This document shows positions 1-10,724 of a DNA stretch of 64,000 nt, in pieces. Made by a program: the position numbers and the translations under genes. Below the pieces are notes generated by a model. The model made no database searches. It was not told the DNA's origin and saw only the letters and a program-made list of their open reading frames with translations. The stretch covers positions 468,442,740-468,506,739 of the forward strand of contig CM042686.1 of assembly GCA_023614405.1 (NCBI GenBank), written 5' to 3'. The number at the start of each line of letters is the position of its first letter. Positions within the stretch are counted from its first letter, which is position 1. Source of the stretch: Avena insularis. Taxonomy: Eukaryota; Streptophyta; Magnoliopsida; Poales; Poaceae.

Positions 1-250
1 GAGGAGGACACACACAACCCTAGTTTCCACAACTCTCGCTAGATTGCATCTGTGCGCCCCTGTAATCTTTGATTCCTTCATTAATTCCAAGAGTAGACAA
101 GCAGGAGTAGGGACCTCTAGAAGGCCTGAACCTGGGTAAAACTTGCATCCCTGTGTGCTTGTTTGCTAGCCGACTGATGCCTCCAACGCTCCCTCCTTCT
201 CCAAAACCCAAGTCCATAACAATGGGCACTGATGAGTTGAACCCTCATCA
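1..250 (-). mobile_element. LTR-retrotransposon fragment of unknown family
   Basis: On the minus strand, positions 123-140 read TTTACCCAGGTTCAGGCC, a phrase I associate with grass LTR-retrotransposon ends. No conserved protein is readable. The Copia integrase on its right stops abruptly at about 250, so this looks like a different element joined there by insertion or deletion. The family is not recognised and the left boundary is outside the window. Confidence 0.4.
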
Positions 251-1090
251 TCCCCAATCAGTTTGCCTAGTAACAATCTTTCTATCAAACTTGCGTTCAA
301 CATACTGCTGATAATTAAGAAAGGCTTGATAAACATCAGAACTCTTTTTAAGCAAATAGATCCAAGTGAACTTGCTAAAATCATCAATAAAGCTTACATA
401 GTATGCATGTTTGCCAACAGATAGAGGAGCGGGACCCCATACATCAGAAAAAACTTGCTCCAAGGGAGCAGTAGAGACACTGGTGGATACAGGGTATGGC
501 AACTGGTGGCTATTGGCCAACTAACAAGAGTCACAAACATAGGGAGTATTTTCTAGAGTGTAAGCTATTTTATTTCTCCTAAAAACTTGTTGAACGATAA
601 ATGAAGACGGATGTCCTAAACGGCGATGTCAGGTGGAGGTTGATGGCTTTATGGCGATGAAGGAATGCTTGGCGGTCTCATGAGACATGGGCACCAAGGG
701 ATAGAGACCACCATAGCAGGGGCCTCTAAATAGGATTCTTCGGGTCTTTACGTCCTTGATTAAAAAGAAGAAAGGATGAAACTCAATAAAGTACAAAAAT
801 AATTTTTTTTGTAGCACTACGAACATGAAGAATATTTTTAAGGTCAAAGGAACCATGAGGAGTACGCAATATTGAATGACCAATATGACTAATGTTCATA
901 CCTGTGCCCTCAGCAGTGCGGACACGATCGTTCCTAGTATACTTGTCATGTGTGGAGAGCTTGTTTAGCTCGCTGGCGATGTGGCGCCCGTATCAGGGTA
1001 CCAGTTGGTGTCGACACCATAGAAAGCAGCAACGTTAGCACCTTTTTCAGCAAGATCACTGTCATCCTTCCTATCATCATCATAACGCCA
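250..1090 (-). pseudogene. Copia protease and integrase N-terminal part, truncated
   Basis: Downstream of the gag stop, minus-strand frames give a protease active-site phrase NWYPDTGAT (about 1000), a GAG-pre-integrase region with the HHCC zinc-binding pattern (RRLGHPSS then YVCDSC), and the start of the integrase core at 248-520 with VFSDVWGPAPLSVGKHAYYV and IVTRQTDWG, the regions of the first two catalytic aspartates. The open frame then runs into unrelated sequence before the catalytic Glu. Stops and frame changes separate the protease, pre-integrase and core segments. It is the remains of the Copia pol 5' half. Confidence 0.75.
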
Positions 1091-2179
1091 CTAGTAGTCA
1101 CTCACAGGATGGCCATGGATCTTGCATATATGGCAGTCGGTGTTGACGTAGGGCATGGGAGCACGGTCGGGGCGGCGGCCACCACCATCATGGAGGTAGA
1201 GGTCACCACCATCGCGGTGATCATCACGCTGCCTGTCATCACGTCGGTCGTCATGGCGTTCACGACGCCAGTTTCCGCGGTCATCATCACGGCGATCATC
1301 GCGGCACCAGTTGCCGCGGTCATCATCGCGGCGGTCATCATGGCGCCAGTTGCTGTGGTCATCATCACGACGGTCATCACGGTGCCAGTTGCCACGATAA
1401 TCATCGCGGTGATCACGGTAGTCATGATAGCCACCATCACGTGGTGGAGAGGATGTGCACGAGGGAGGGGTTCGGCTGCGCGGACGAGTGTTGTTCTTGG
1501 CGACATTTGCTGATGAAGAGAAGGAGTCGGATGGCTCCTCCACGTCATTGCGCATGTCGTAGGCGTAAAGCGGATCATATAGATTGTCGAGCGAGGTGCC
1601 GGAGGTTCCGTTGACGGAAGTGATGAGCGAGTTGTAATTGTTCTTGTCGAGGCTGTTCAGGATGTGGCTGACGATCTTATCATCTTCAATGGTCTTGCCG
1701 AGGGCTGCTAGCTCCGAGGCGAAGCCCTTCATCTTAGTGAAGTAGGCATCTGCAGACATAGAGAGTTTCTTGGTGTCGTGAAGTTGCCCCCGAAGGTGTT
1801 GTACCTTAGACTTTGACACAGAGGCGAACATGGCATTGATGCCCGCCTATTCGTCGACGGTGGAGTCCATGCAGAGGACATGAGAGAGGATGTCTCGTGT
1901 CAGTGAGTTCAGCAGGAACCGAAGAACCTGCTGGTCCCGTGACATCCATGCAGCGTAGGGAGGGCTTGGCATCGAGATCTGCTTCCCTTCCTTGTCTTCA
2001 GACTCCACACTCTTGGACGGCGCCTTGTCGGTGCCATCTTGGAGACCCATCACATCAGCTCCACGAAAAGCAGGAAGAACAAGGGCCTTCCATAGGAGGA
2101 AGTTGGACCTCGTCAGAGGATGCGCCGGCGGCGTACCAAGGGGATCGACCAGGGTAGCGTTTGTCGTAGAGGAGCTCAT
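1091..2179 (-). pseudogene. Copia gag (UBN2 family), interrupted
   Basis: Starting at an ATG at 2179, the reading frame gives a typical Copia gag: an N-terminal part with LTRSNFLLWK and YAAWMSRDQQVLRFLL, then after an in-frame TAG (1847-1849) the same frame continues with LRGQLHDTKKLSMSADAYF and IVSHILNSLD. The C-terminal third is an Arg/Asp/Gly-rich tract with repeated RDDRRDDDRGNW-like units, followed by a zinc knuckle CHICKIHGHPVSDY. The fourth zinc ligand, expected to be Cys, is Tyr, and the next codon is TAG (1091-1093). Gag would normally form the virus-like particle and bind the element RNA; this copy cannot make a full product. The plus-strand open frame over the Arg/Asp tract is a mirror of its low-complexity codons. 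Confidence 0.8.
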
Positions 2180-2470
2180 TATGGCTAGGGTTTCGGTGTT
2201 GGGTGGGATGGCAGCGGCGGCTTGGGGTAGCGGCGGCAGCGATCTTAGCTCGTAGGGTTTTAGGTCATAGGTTTGTAGGCGGCAGCGGTAGCTAGAAGAG
2301 TAGCGGCTATGGCAGGTCGTAGGATCATCGGTGTAGGTTGTGTCTAGGGCGGCGGCAGTAGTAGCGTGGAGCTATAGTGGTGGCGGCGGTTTTGGATCGT
2401 GGCGGCGGCTGCAAGCAGCGGCGGCGGCAGTGTTTTTTTAGGTCGAGGGTGTGGTAGGTCATGAAAGAGG

Positions 2471-2484
2471 TTACTCTGATACCA
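2471..2484 (-). other. Primer-binding site, initiator Met tRNA type
   Basis: Minus-strand TGGTATCAGAGTAA directly follows the LTR end. This is the usual plant Copia primer site complementary to the 3' end of initiator methionine tRNA. Confidence 0.85.
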
Positions 2485-2640
2485 TGACAGATTTCATGGG
2501 TGGGAATCCTACCCTCGTCCGGTACGAGCTGCGTATTTATATAGGCCAGGAAGATCCCCTGGCATGGCATGTACAGTTCGGTACGTACACTATTGATATA
2601 CTACACCATATCGTATACGTACAGTATTACATCTCTAACA
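2485..2640 (-). repeat. 5' LTR of the Copia element (156 bp)
   Basis: On the minus strand the segment begins TGTTAGAGATG at 2640 and ends TCTGTCA at 2485, the TG...CA ends expected of an LTR. It is followed directly by the primer-binding site. It holds TATTTATATAG at about 2534, a possible TATA box in the plus orientation only. No second LTR is present for comparison, so the right boundary rests on the TG end and general LTR structure. Confidence 0.75.
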
Positions 2641-3170
2641 CCGGTAACATAACCGAATGTGCTCTTCATGGTGCACTTCTTACAGATCAATGAACATCTA
2701 AGAGCGGCAGCCTGGATGTGGCGGTACGATCCCAACTAGTTAGACATATATGCCTATACATCTAGATATCCATATACACAAATTATACGTCAAGCTTTAC
2801 CCGGCTCCGGTAATGGAGGACGACGACACGCGTTCTGCTTGTGCTAGTGTTTGTAGTTGTCACTAGATGGTTCAACGACCTATTTATAATCTTTGTTACT
2901 TTTACAACTCTTTATACTCTTTGTACCATTCTTGATGATTATTAATAAATTGATAGAATTTTGCAAAAAAAATTAGCCTTTGGGATCATGCTTGTCTACT
3001 TCACACTAGGCCCTACAAAATATAGAGCAACCCCTGCCCGCGAGGATCGAGGTAGATATATCATGAGAGGGAATCATAGCATGAGACCCACTTCCTCGCT
3101 GCTGATCCACCTGCCCGAGTCGTGGATTTGTCTCGTGCCCAGCCGGACCTTCCCTAGCCTGTGGCCATGA
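2641..3170. other. Intervening sequence without recognised gene
   Basis: This stretch separates the Copia LTR from the GC-rich segment at 3171. Around 2885-2972 an AT-rich tract ends in a short A-run (GCAAAAAAAATT), which could be the 3' tail of a non-LTR retroelement, but no target duplication or coding region supports that. The short open frames here have no recognisable domain. Confidence 0.4.
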
Positions 3171-3390
3171 GGGCATCTCCACCGGCTAGACCCAACCAGC
3201 CCAGGCGTGTCCGAACTTGTCCTCGCGGATGCGCGCGACGTGCGCGGCGCCGCAGTGGCACGACCCATCCGTACTGACGTGTCCGGCTCGACCCATCCGT
3301 GTACCTAATTTGCGTGAGCACTGGGTTGGCCCGGACAGCACGCGCTGCAGGCGTGTCCTCCCCCGCGCGCAATACTAGCCCACCCTCTAG

Positions 3391-3510
3391 CACCGATTCA
3401 GACGCAATAGCGGCACCGATTCAGACGCAATCGCGACACTGATTCAGACGCAAAGGCCTCGACAGCGATTCAGAGGCGGCAGACTGAACGACGGCACCGC
3501 ATCAGACGCA
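3391..3510 (+). repeat. Short direct repeats, about 24-30 bp
   Basis: The phrase CACCGATTCAGACGCAAT and close variants recur four to five times in tandem. A second small duplication, CTCTCCCACCGGCAGG, occurs at about 3563 and 3596. They lie upstream of the degenerate open frame and inside the possible DNA transposon. Confidence 0.7.
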
Positions 3511-3736
3511 ACCGCGGTAGTCTTCGCCATCAATACCGACGGGACGGGGCATCACCTGAGTTCTCTCCCACCGGCAGGCGCAAGAACCTGCGTGCTCTCC
3601 CACCGGCAGGGGCTACTTTAAAGCTACCGCCTATGGTCGTCGGTGCCGCACACCTGCCCTCCTCTCACCATCGCCATCACCTGAGCCACTCGGCGAACTA
3701 GCCACCGCAACCGCTGACAGCACCGCTCCGCCAACG

Positions 3737-4070
3737 ATGAAGAAGCCGGGGTGGTTTAAGAAGTGGAAGAATGACCATGAAGCCGATGGATCCGGCTTGA
3801 GCGGCCGGCGCCGCCAAAGCGACACGCCACCGTTCGTTCGGGGGCTGCTGCCACGTCGCCCCGGGCGCAGGACTTCGTCAGCGTCTGAGCCGAGCGCCGG
3901 GAGGATGCGGAGCAAGCCCACGACTGCCGGTACTTCCGCATTGCATAGTGCGAGGGAGGTGGAGGGATGGGAGAGGTTCCCTCCCCACGGGCTAGCACCT
4001 CAACCAGGCGCGGGTGCTGGTGCCGCCTGCCTCGAAGGACGACAAGGTGCTGGTGGTGGAGATGGCCCGC
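3737..4070 (+). pseudogene. 5' half of a degenerate repetitive ORF split by the Gypsy element
   Basis: Basic, low-complexity sequence starting at an ATG at 3737 (MKKPGWFKKWKNDHEADG) passes through a frame change and reaches a conserved-looking tail (LVPPASKDD, then VLVVEMAR) at 4019-4070. It is cut at 4070 by the Gypsy element. The frame of that tail continues exactly into CIRQLLQAFQYDQVCHNLVF at 17344, showing that both halves were one coding sequence before insertion. It resembles an ORF family I associate with repeats in Triticeae genomes; its function is unknown. Confidence 0.5.
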
Positions 4071-5578
4071 TGATGACCCACAAGTACAGGAGGTGTATCG
4101 TAGTATTTTCGATAAGTAAGAGTGTCGAACCCAACGAGGAGCAGAAGGTGTTGGCAAATAGCTTAGAGCAGGAATTCTCTGTAAATACTTAGCAAACAGA
4201 TTTTTAGGGTTTTTGATAATGTAGGTAAATAAAGTACGAGTAAATAAAAGACAATAATAATAAATGCAGCAAGTCGCCCAATTCTTTTTTTAGCAAAGGA
4301 CAAGCCGGTTGTATTACTTAATATGACCAAACGTTCTCGAGGACACACGGGAATATCGTCAAGTGCTTTCGTTTCATATAGTTGATTAATCTTCTTTAGT
4401 TTGACAAGTGTTGTGTGGGTGAACCTGTGCTAATGTACCGACCTTCCTAGGACTAATACATACTTGTGATTATACCCATTGCAAGCATCCGCAAGTACAG
4501 GAAAGTAATTAAGGTAGAAACCTAACCATAGCTTTAAACTCTAAGACCCTGACATCTCTTGTGCAACGGTTTCCTAACGGGGGTTCAGGTTTCTGTCACT
4601 CTGGCAACCCCTACGATTAGTAGCCAAATACAAAATGCATTCCCCTAGGACCATAAAGGTGAAGTGTCATGTAGTCGACGTTCACATGGCACCACTAGAA
4701 GAAATACATCACAATTTAAATATCAAACCATTGAATCTTTCTCAAGACAATTCCGCTACTAACAACATGACTTCTCCCATGTCCTCAAGAACAAAACGAA
4801 CTACTCACAAGACATCATATGAATCAAGATCAGAGATGATATAATGATATGTAACAATCTGAACATAAACGATAATTCAATGGTTCACTCAATAGCATCA
4901 ACTACAAGGTGTAATCAACACCGGGAAAGTTTCCCCTAAGAACTATGCAAGATTCAACTCAATTGTTACAGCGGTATGGAGTGGTGATGATGCTTCTGGT
5001 GGAGATGATGGTGGTGCTAATGATGATCCCGATGAACTCCAGCTTGATGGTGGTGTTGATGGCGACGATCTCCCCTCTCCGGGAAGGAATTCCCCCGGCA
5101 GAATTCTATCTGCCAGAGAGATCTTTCTCTCTCAGTGTTTTGCGCCTCGCAGAGGTGCCTGAATCTTTCTGTGGTCGCTCCAAAAGTCTTTGGGTTTCAG
5201 GAGGATAATATACGCCTGAGGGGATAGCCTGGAGTGGGCCAGGGTGGCCACACCACCTGCTGGCGCAGCCTAGGGCCGCCCACGCCAGGGGGTGGTATGG
5301 GCCTCCTGTGGCCCATCTCCACTTCCCCTTCTGGCAATCTTCCTCTTCTGGAAAAATAGAATTTTCCATGTATTTTCCCGGATTTTCTGATCTTCGCAAA
5401 TTTTGCCTCTAAACATCACCTTTTCCATCAGAATCCTGACTGCAGCGGTCCATGCTCCAAAAGTCATCAACCATGCAAAAACAAATGAAATAACATAAGT
5501 ATCATCTCTTAATATGAAATATATCAATGAATAATAGTAAATTATGATATAAAATAGTGATGCAAAATGGACGTATCA
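4071..5578 (-). repeat. 3' LTR of the Athila-type element
   Basis: On the minus strand it starts TGATACGTCCATTTTGCATC at 5578 and ends GGGTCATCA at 4071. It lies next to a polypurine tract and matches the LTR at 15830-17338 along its whole length. Confidence 0.92.
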
Positions 5579-5592
5579 ACTCCCCCAAGCTT
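5579..5592 (-). other. Polypurine tract of the Athila-type element
   Basis: Minus-strand AAGCTTGGGGGAGT immediately precedes the 3' LTR start, as expected for the plus-strand DNA primer. A similar phrase occurs at about 8606-8620, inside the 3' internal region. Confidence 0.75.
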
Positions 5593-6289
5593 AGACTTCG
5601 CTTGTCCCCAAGAGAAAACTAAGCTCAAATAAACATGACCTCAGGTTTATGGAGTGAAGAGTCGATAAAATAATACAGACAAGAAGCATCACATTCATCA
5701 ATACCCAAATCATAATAGAAGACAACTCACTATTATATAACTTAACTTGCAATAGGTATAGGAAACGCAATAAAGATACATAAATTAAATAACAGTTGGT
5801 AATGGCAAACTTAGCTCTTGGTCGAAGAATAGTTGACAATTTGTAGGAGTTCACACATAACGAGTTTTTAATAATAGCTTTCAAAGTAATAAACACTAAG
5901 ATAAGAGCAAATGTGCAAATCAAGGAACATAAGAAACATGATTGAATAGATCATCATATGAATGAATGAAACACAACAACTCAAAATACTTGCTGAGATA
6001 GAAGGGAATAGGTTTACTGACTCAACTAAAAAGTAAAAGAAAGGCCCTTCGCAGATGGAAGCAGGGATTTCAAGTTTCATAAAGAGCTTCCAAAAATTAT
6101 GATACTTATTAGCTTTTAGCTCTCATTGCCCCTATCATAGGCATATTTAGGTGATTAAGGTTAAAGTGATCAAATATGAGGATAAGCTTGACAAGTTGCA
6201 AGTTGAAAATCTCATGTCCCTTGAATACGAAGGCCGCTCCTAATGCTACTCAAGTTTAGTTACCGGTAAGTTCTTGTCATCGTAAGCAT

Positions 6290-8455
6290 ATGTGTATCAT
6301 AGAGAACCGCCAATGGGGTACCCCTTGCCCGATGATATGGAATAATCCCCATATCAAAATGACAAGGCAAGCAGACAACAAGCATCTCAGCAATCTTCTT
6401 ATTTACCATGGGAATATGGTGCTTTTTTCTCTCTTTCCTCTTTTCATAGTATCTTTTTTTTATTTTCTCTTTTTTCTCAATATCGGACTCTTTTTTTAGA
6501 AGAAGAATGCTTCATAGATGCTCGTTATGGTTGCGCTATAGGTTTCCACCATGTCATCATGGATTAGACCAGCGGCCCAGGCGTTTCTCTAACACACATG
6601 CACAACTCCATGGACTTACAAGCTCCCTTTTCATTTCACACCGACGACATCCATAGACAAAAGAACATGATATCAACTAGGTACAAAGTACCAGTGCAAT
6701 GTTGAAAGCGTTCCCCATGACAGCATGGTTCTGCTAACTCACAATTTACAAAGCGCAAACATATACGTAACATAGGTGAGCACAATGGTTCAAGTTTATT
6801 AAGTGCAAGAAAAATAAGGTGTGCCATCAAGTTCGTGAGAGCTTTAATCACTAATTTTCACATAACAAGTTTAATTTGGGAGGTAGATAAAACAAGAATT
6901 TACTTGGAATAGCAATAATGCTAATAGGTAGGTATGGTGGACAAAAATGGCAAAGGTTTTGGTTTAAAGGAGTGGATGCACGAGAAGAATTCCCTCTCAG
7001 TATAGGTTTTTGGCTAGCAAGGCTGGGTAGCAAGTACAAGAGTTGAAGGAAACAAACAAACATACAATGATAAAGACAAACATGCAATCTTCCTTGGAAG
7101 CACAAAAGATCTTAACTAGATAATACTAGACTTATGAGCAAATCAAGAAAGAAAGACGATGAAATTATATTTTCTTTAGAGTAATTTTATCTTTTTTCAT
7201 TCAACTCTCAAAAATAGTGTTGCTACTAACCGAGCCAGGTTTGCCAAAACCAACTAAATTAACTCAATGATCCCAAAGTGATACCAATACTAACAACAAG
7301 ATCAATCATATAACCACGAATTGAAAACTAATATAAGCTATGCAAAGGAGTAAATGATAGAACTTCTCATTAATAATCCATAGAGAACCGCCAACAGGGT
7401 ACCCCTTTCCCGATGATATGGAAGAATCCCCATATCAAAATGACAAGGCAAGCAGACAACAAGCATCTCAGCAATCTTCTTATTTACCATGGGAATATGG
7501 TGCTTTTTCTCTCTTTCCTCTTTTCTCTTTTTTTTCTTTTTCTCTTTTTCTCAATCTCTATCTCTTTTTTTATAAGAAGAATGCTTCGTAGATGCTCATT
7601 ATGGTTACGCTGCAGGTTTCCACCATGATTAGGCATGGATTAGACCGGCGGCTCAGGCGTTTCTCTAACACATATACATAACTCCATGGACTTACAAGCT
7701 CCCCTTTCATTTCACATCGACGACATCCATAGACAAAAGAACATGATATCAACTAAGTACAAAGTACCGGTGCAATGTTGAAAGCGTTCCCCATGACATC
7801 ATAGTTCTGCTAATTTACAACTTACAAAGCACAAGCATATATGCAACATAGATGGGCACAATGGTTCAAGTTTATTAAGTGCAAGAAAGTAAAGTGTGCC
7901 ATCAAGTTCGTGAGAGCTTTAAGCACTAATTTTCACATACCAAGTTTAATTTGGAAGGTTGATAAAAACATGAATTTACTTGGAATAGCAATAATGCTAA
8001 TAGGTAGGTATGGTGGACACAAATGGCAATGGTTTTGGTTTTAGTATTGGATGCACGAGAGGCATTCCCTCTCAGTACAGGTTTTTGGCTAGCAAGGCTG
8101 GGTAGCAAGCATAAGAATTGAAGGAAACAAACAAATATACAAGTGATAAAAACAAACATGCAATCTTCCTTGGAAGCACAAAAGATCTTAACTAGAGAAT
8201 ACTAGACTTATGAGCAAATCAATAAAGAAAGATGATGAAATTATATTTATTTAGAGTACTTTTATCTTTTTCATTCAATTCTCAAAATAGTGTTGCTACT
8301 GACCGAGCCAGTTTTGCCAAAGACCAACTAAATTAACTCAATGATCCCAAAGTGATACCAATACTAACAACAAGATCAATCATATAACAAAAATTGAAAA
8401 CTAATATAAGATATGCAAAAGAGTAAATGATAGAACTTCTCATTAATATTCCATA
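6290..8455. repeat. Two-copy tandem duplication of about 1.08 kb
   Basis: A block starting CATAGAGAACCGCCAA near 6297 recurs at 7379. Matched landmarks follow in order, for example ACAAGGCAAGCAGACAAC at 6362 and 7442, and CAACAAGATCAATCATATAAC near 7297 and 8367. The copies lie end to end inside the noncoding 3' region of the Athila-type element, between its last ORF and 3' LTR. No coding potential is evident. The neighbouring 5593-6289 is AT-rich noncoding element DNA. Confidence 0.85.
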
Positions 8456-8656
8456 ACTGCAACTCACACCAAGGGATATATAGATATCTAATGAGAGGGG
8501 GGACACTTCCATAATGCAAACCATCCTACATGATAACTTCTCTATTCATGATATGACTCTACTAAAAAGGTAAAAATATAGAAGATAGTGATGTGATACC
8601 ACGGCACTCCCCCAAGCTTGGAACAAACCAAGGGGATGCCAAAACCTGATGACGAA

Positions 8657-9174
8657 TTACTCCTTCGGTGGTGGTGATATTCTCTCGATGAGCCTTTTGA
8701 TCAATTTTCCCAAGTCCTCAATCTCGAAGGTGAGAGTACGAATCAACTCCGAGTTTTGCTCAATGCGGCTCATGATCATGTCGGGTTGTGAATCCTAGCT
8801 CTTGCGATTCTTCCCCCACTCTTCCTCCTTGAAGTCTTCTTTTCCTGCATGGTTAGAACGAGGCATATCCCAATTGGAGGATAGTTTCTCCTTGGGCATA
8901 TTCTGGAGTTGATGCTCATGGATAAGGGTATGGAAGGGATTCTTGGTGAGTGGAGGAAGTGAACGTGGAGCCAAACAGTGACGCGGAGGCTTCCCTCCAA
9001 TTGACATCCGTGTAGTCCTTTTGATCTTGGTAGGGTTTGCCAACACTCCAATGCTTGCAATGGTAGTGCCGGTGTGCGGATGCTGGCTTTTCTTTGCCTC
9101 CCCTTCATCTTCAATCTTGATCTCCTTCTCCTTCCCGTGGTCTTGGAGATTCCGTTATCCTTGGCGGAGACCAT
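8657..9174 (-). pseudogene. Small extra ORF downstream of Gypsy pol
   Basis: From an ATG at 9174 the frame begins MVSAKDNGISKTTGRRRRSR, shifts frame near 9045, continues through HTLIHEHQLQNMPKEKLSSN to an in-frame TAG at 8795-8797, and then reads on as SRIEQNSELIRTLTFEIEDL to a stop at 8657-8659. The product would be a basic protein of roughly 170 residues with a Glu/Leu-rich C-terminal helix able to form a coiled coil. It sits where Athila elements carry an additional (env-position) ORF, but I see no signal peptide or membrane segment, so an envelope role is not supported. Positions 9180-9440 between this ORF and pol look noncoding. Confidence 0.5.
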
Positions 9175-9482
9175 TGTGCTTCTAAACTTTTAAGAATAGT
9201 TCCTGGCAAAAATGGATCGAAACAAAAACACGACGAGAACACGATATACAAACCTCGGGGGATCCGGGGGATTATATATTACGAAGTTTTACAACGAAAG
9301 GAAGGTACTAGGAGAAAGCGGAGTCGAGTCCTGGTGGCCACCACTGGGTGCGCCAGGTGGTGTGATCCACCCTGGCTCCGCGTCCGTCCCTCTTTCGCTT
9401 TGTTGCTTTCCTTGTTGTATAAAAACTCCAAAAATATAATTTGACAGAATTTTTGCGGAACTTTTCTTACAAGAACAGTTAC

Positions 9483-10680
9483 CTATTCGAAAACAGACTC
9501 TACAGGCCTCTGAACTTGGTCTTTGATAAAATTTTCCGGAGTTACTACTTGAATAGCATCTATATCTTCATTGTAAGAATCTCCAGCAATATAGTGCTTG
9601 AGTCGCTGACCATTCACCACTTGTGTAGTGTTATCTTTTAAAGAGGAAATTTTTATTGCACCTGAACGATATACTTCTTCGATAACAAAAGGTCCTTCCC
9701 ATTTTGCAAGTATTTTCCCTGCAAAAAATCTGAGACGAGACCTATATAATAGAACTTTCTCACCAACATGGAACTCCCTCTTAAGAATTCTCCTGTCATG
9801 CCATCTTTTAACTTTTTCCTCAAAGAGTCTAGCATTCTCATATGCTTCACTCCTCCATTCATCCAACGAACTTAAGTCAAATAATGTTTCTCACCAGCAA
9901 GCTTACAGTCTCTATTAAGTTCTTTCACTTCCCAATAAGCTTTGTGTTCTAATTCTAAAGGCAGGTGGCAAGCTTTCCCATAAACCATTTTGTAATGAGA
10001 CATGCCCATAGGATTTTTGTAGGCAGTCCTATAAGCCCATAAAGCGTCGTTCAACTTTTTAGCCCAATTTTTTCTAGATCTATTAACAGTCTTTTGCAAG
10101 ACGGATTTAATTTCTCTATTTGATAGCTCTACTTTGCCCACTAGTTTGGGGATGATAAGTTGAAGCAATTATATGATTAACATCATATTTAGCAAGGGTC
10201 TTTCTAAAACCACCATGAATGAAATGAGACCCTCCATCAATCATAAGATATCTAGGCACTCCAAACATAGGAAAGATAATATCCTTAAGCATTTTTAAAG
10301 AGGTTTCCTCATCAGCACTTTTTGTAGGTATGGCTTCTACCCACTTAATAACATGGTCAACAGCAACAAGAATATGGGTGTAACCTTTTGAAGGGGGAAA
10401 AGGACCCATAAAGTCGAATCCCCGACAATCAAATGGTTCAATAACGAGAGAGTAATTCATAGGCATCTCATTGTATCTAGAAATGTTCCCAACATGTTGG
10501 CACTCATCACATGATAAGACAAATTTTCTTGCATCTTTAAAAAGGGTAGGCCAGTAAAAACCTGATTATAGCACCTTCTTCACGGTTCTATCTCCCGCAT
10601 GATGTCCTCCATAGGCACTACCATGACATTTCCGCAATATCTCCTTTTGTTTATATTCTGGAACACATCTTCACATAATA
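9483..10680 (-). pseudogene. Gypsy integrase (Athila-type), frameshifted
   Basis: The minus strand gives the HHCC zinc-binding region (HHAGDRTVKK then SCDECQ near 10500-10610, with a stop), the core with FDFMGPFPPSKGYTHI (first Asp) and MIDGGSHFIHGG (second Asp), then a frame change near 10150. In the new frame [13 protein letters not shown] carries the catalytic Glu, followed by [16 protein letters not shown]. Another frame change at about 9870 leads to the C-terminal region with GEKVLLYRSRL and AKWEGPFVI. Integrase would insert the element DNA into chromosomes. All three acidic residues are encoded, but not in one frame. Confidence 0.85.
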
Positions 10681-10724
10681 CCATCTACTCCTTTATATAA
10701 ATGTGGGTCATCCCAAAAATAATG

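Larger units (their letters stand above)
251..2640 (-). mobile_element. Truncated Ty1/Copia retrotransposon
   Basis: The element reads right to left: a short 5' LTR (2485-2640), a primer-binding site, a UBN2-type gag, a zinc knuckle, a protease DTGA motif, the GAG-pre-integrase region, then the first part of the integrase core. It stops near 250, just after the second catalytic Asp of the integrase, so reverse transcriptase, RNase H and the 3' LTR are missing. In-frame stops break the polyprotein at 1847-1849 and 1091-1093, with further breaks in the protease region. This is a dead fragment. Copia assignment rests on the domain order with integrase before any RT and on the initiator-Met-type primer site. 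Confidence 0.85.

Noticed and set aside
950..1513. A 187-codon plus-strand open frame rich in Ile, Val and Ala
   Set aside because: It is the complement of the Arg/Asp-rich repeat of the Copia gag, whose codons read as hydrophobic residues on the other strand.
3171..3200. An exact target duplication for the possible DNA transposon
   Set aside because: Bases outside the GGGCATCTCCA ends (left CATGA, right GTAGG) do not match for any length tried, so the element call stays tentative.
8776..9174. Retroviral-type envelope gene in the Athila-type element
   Set aside because: No signal peptide, membrane helix or cleavage-type site is visible in the ORF.
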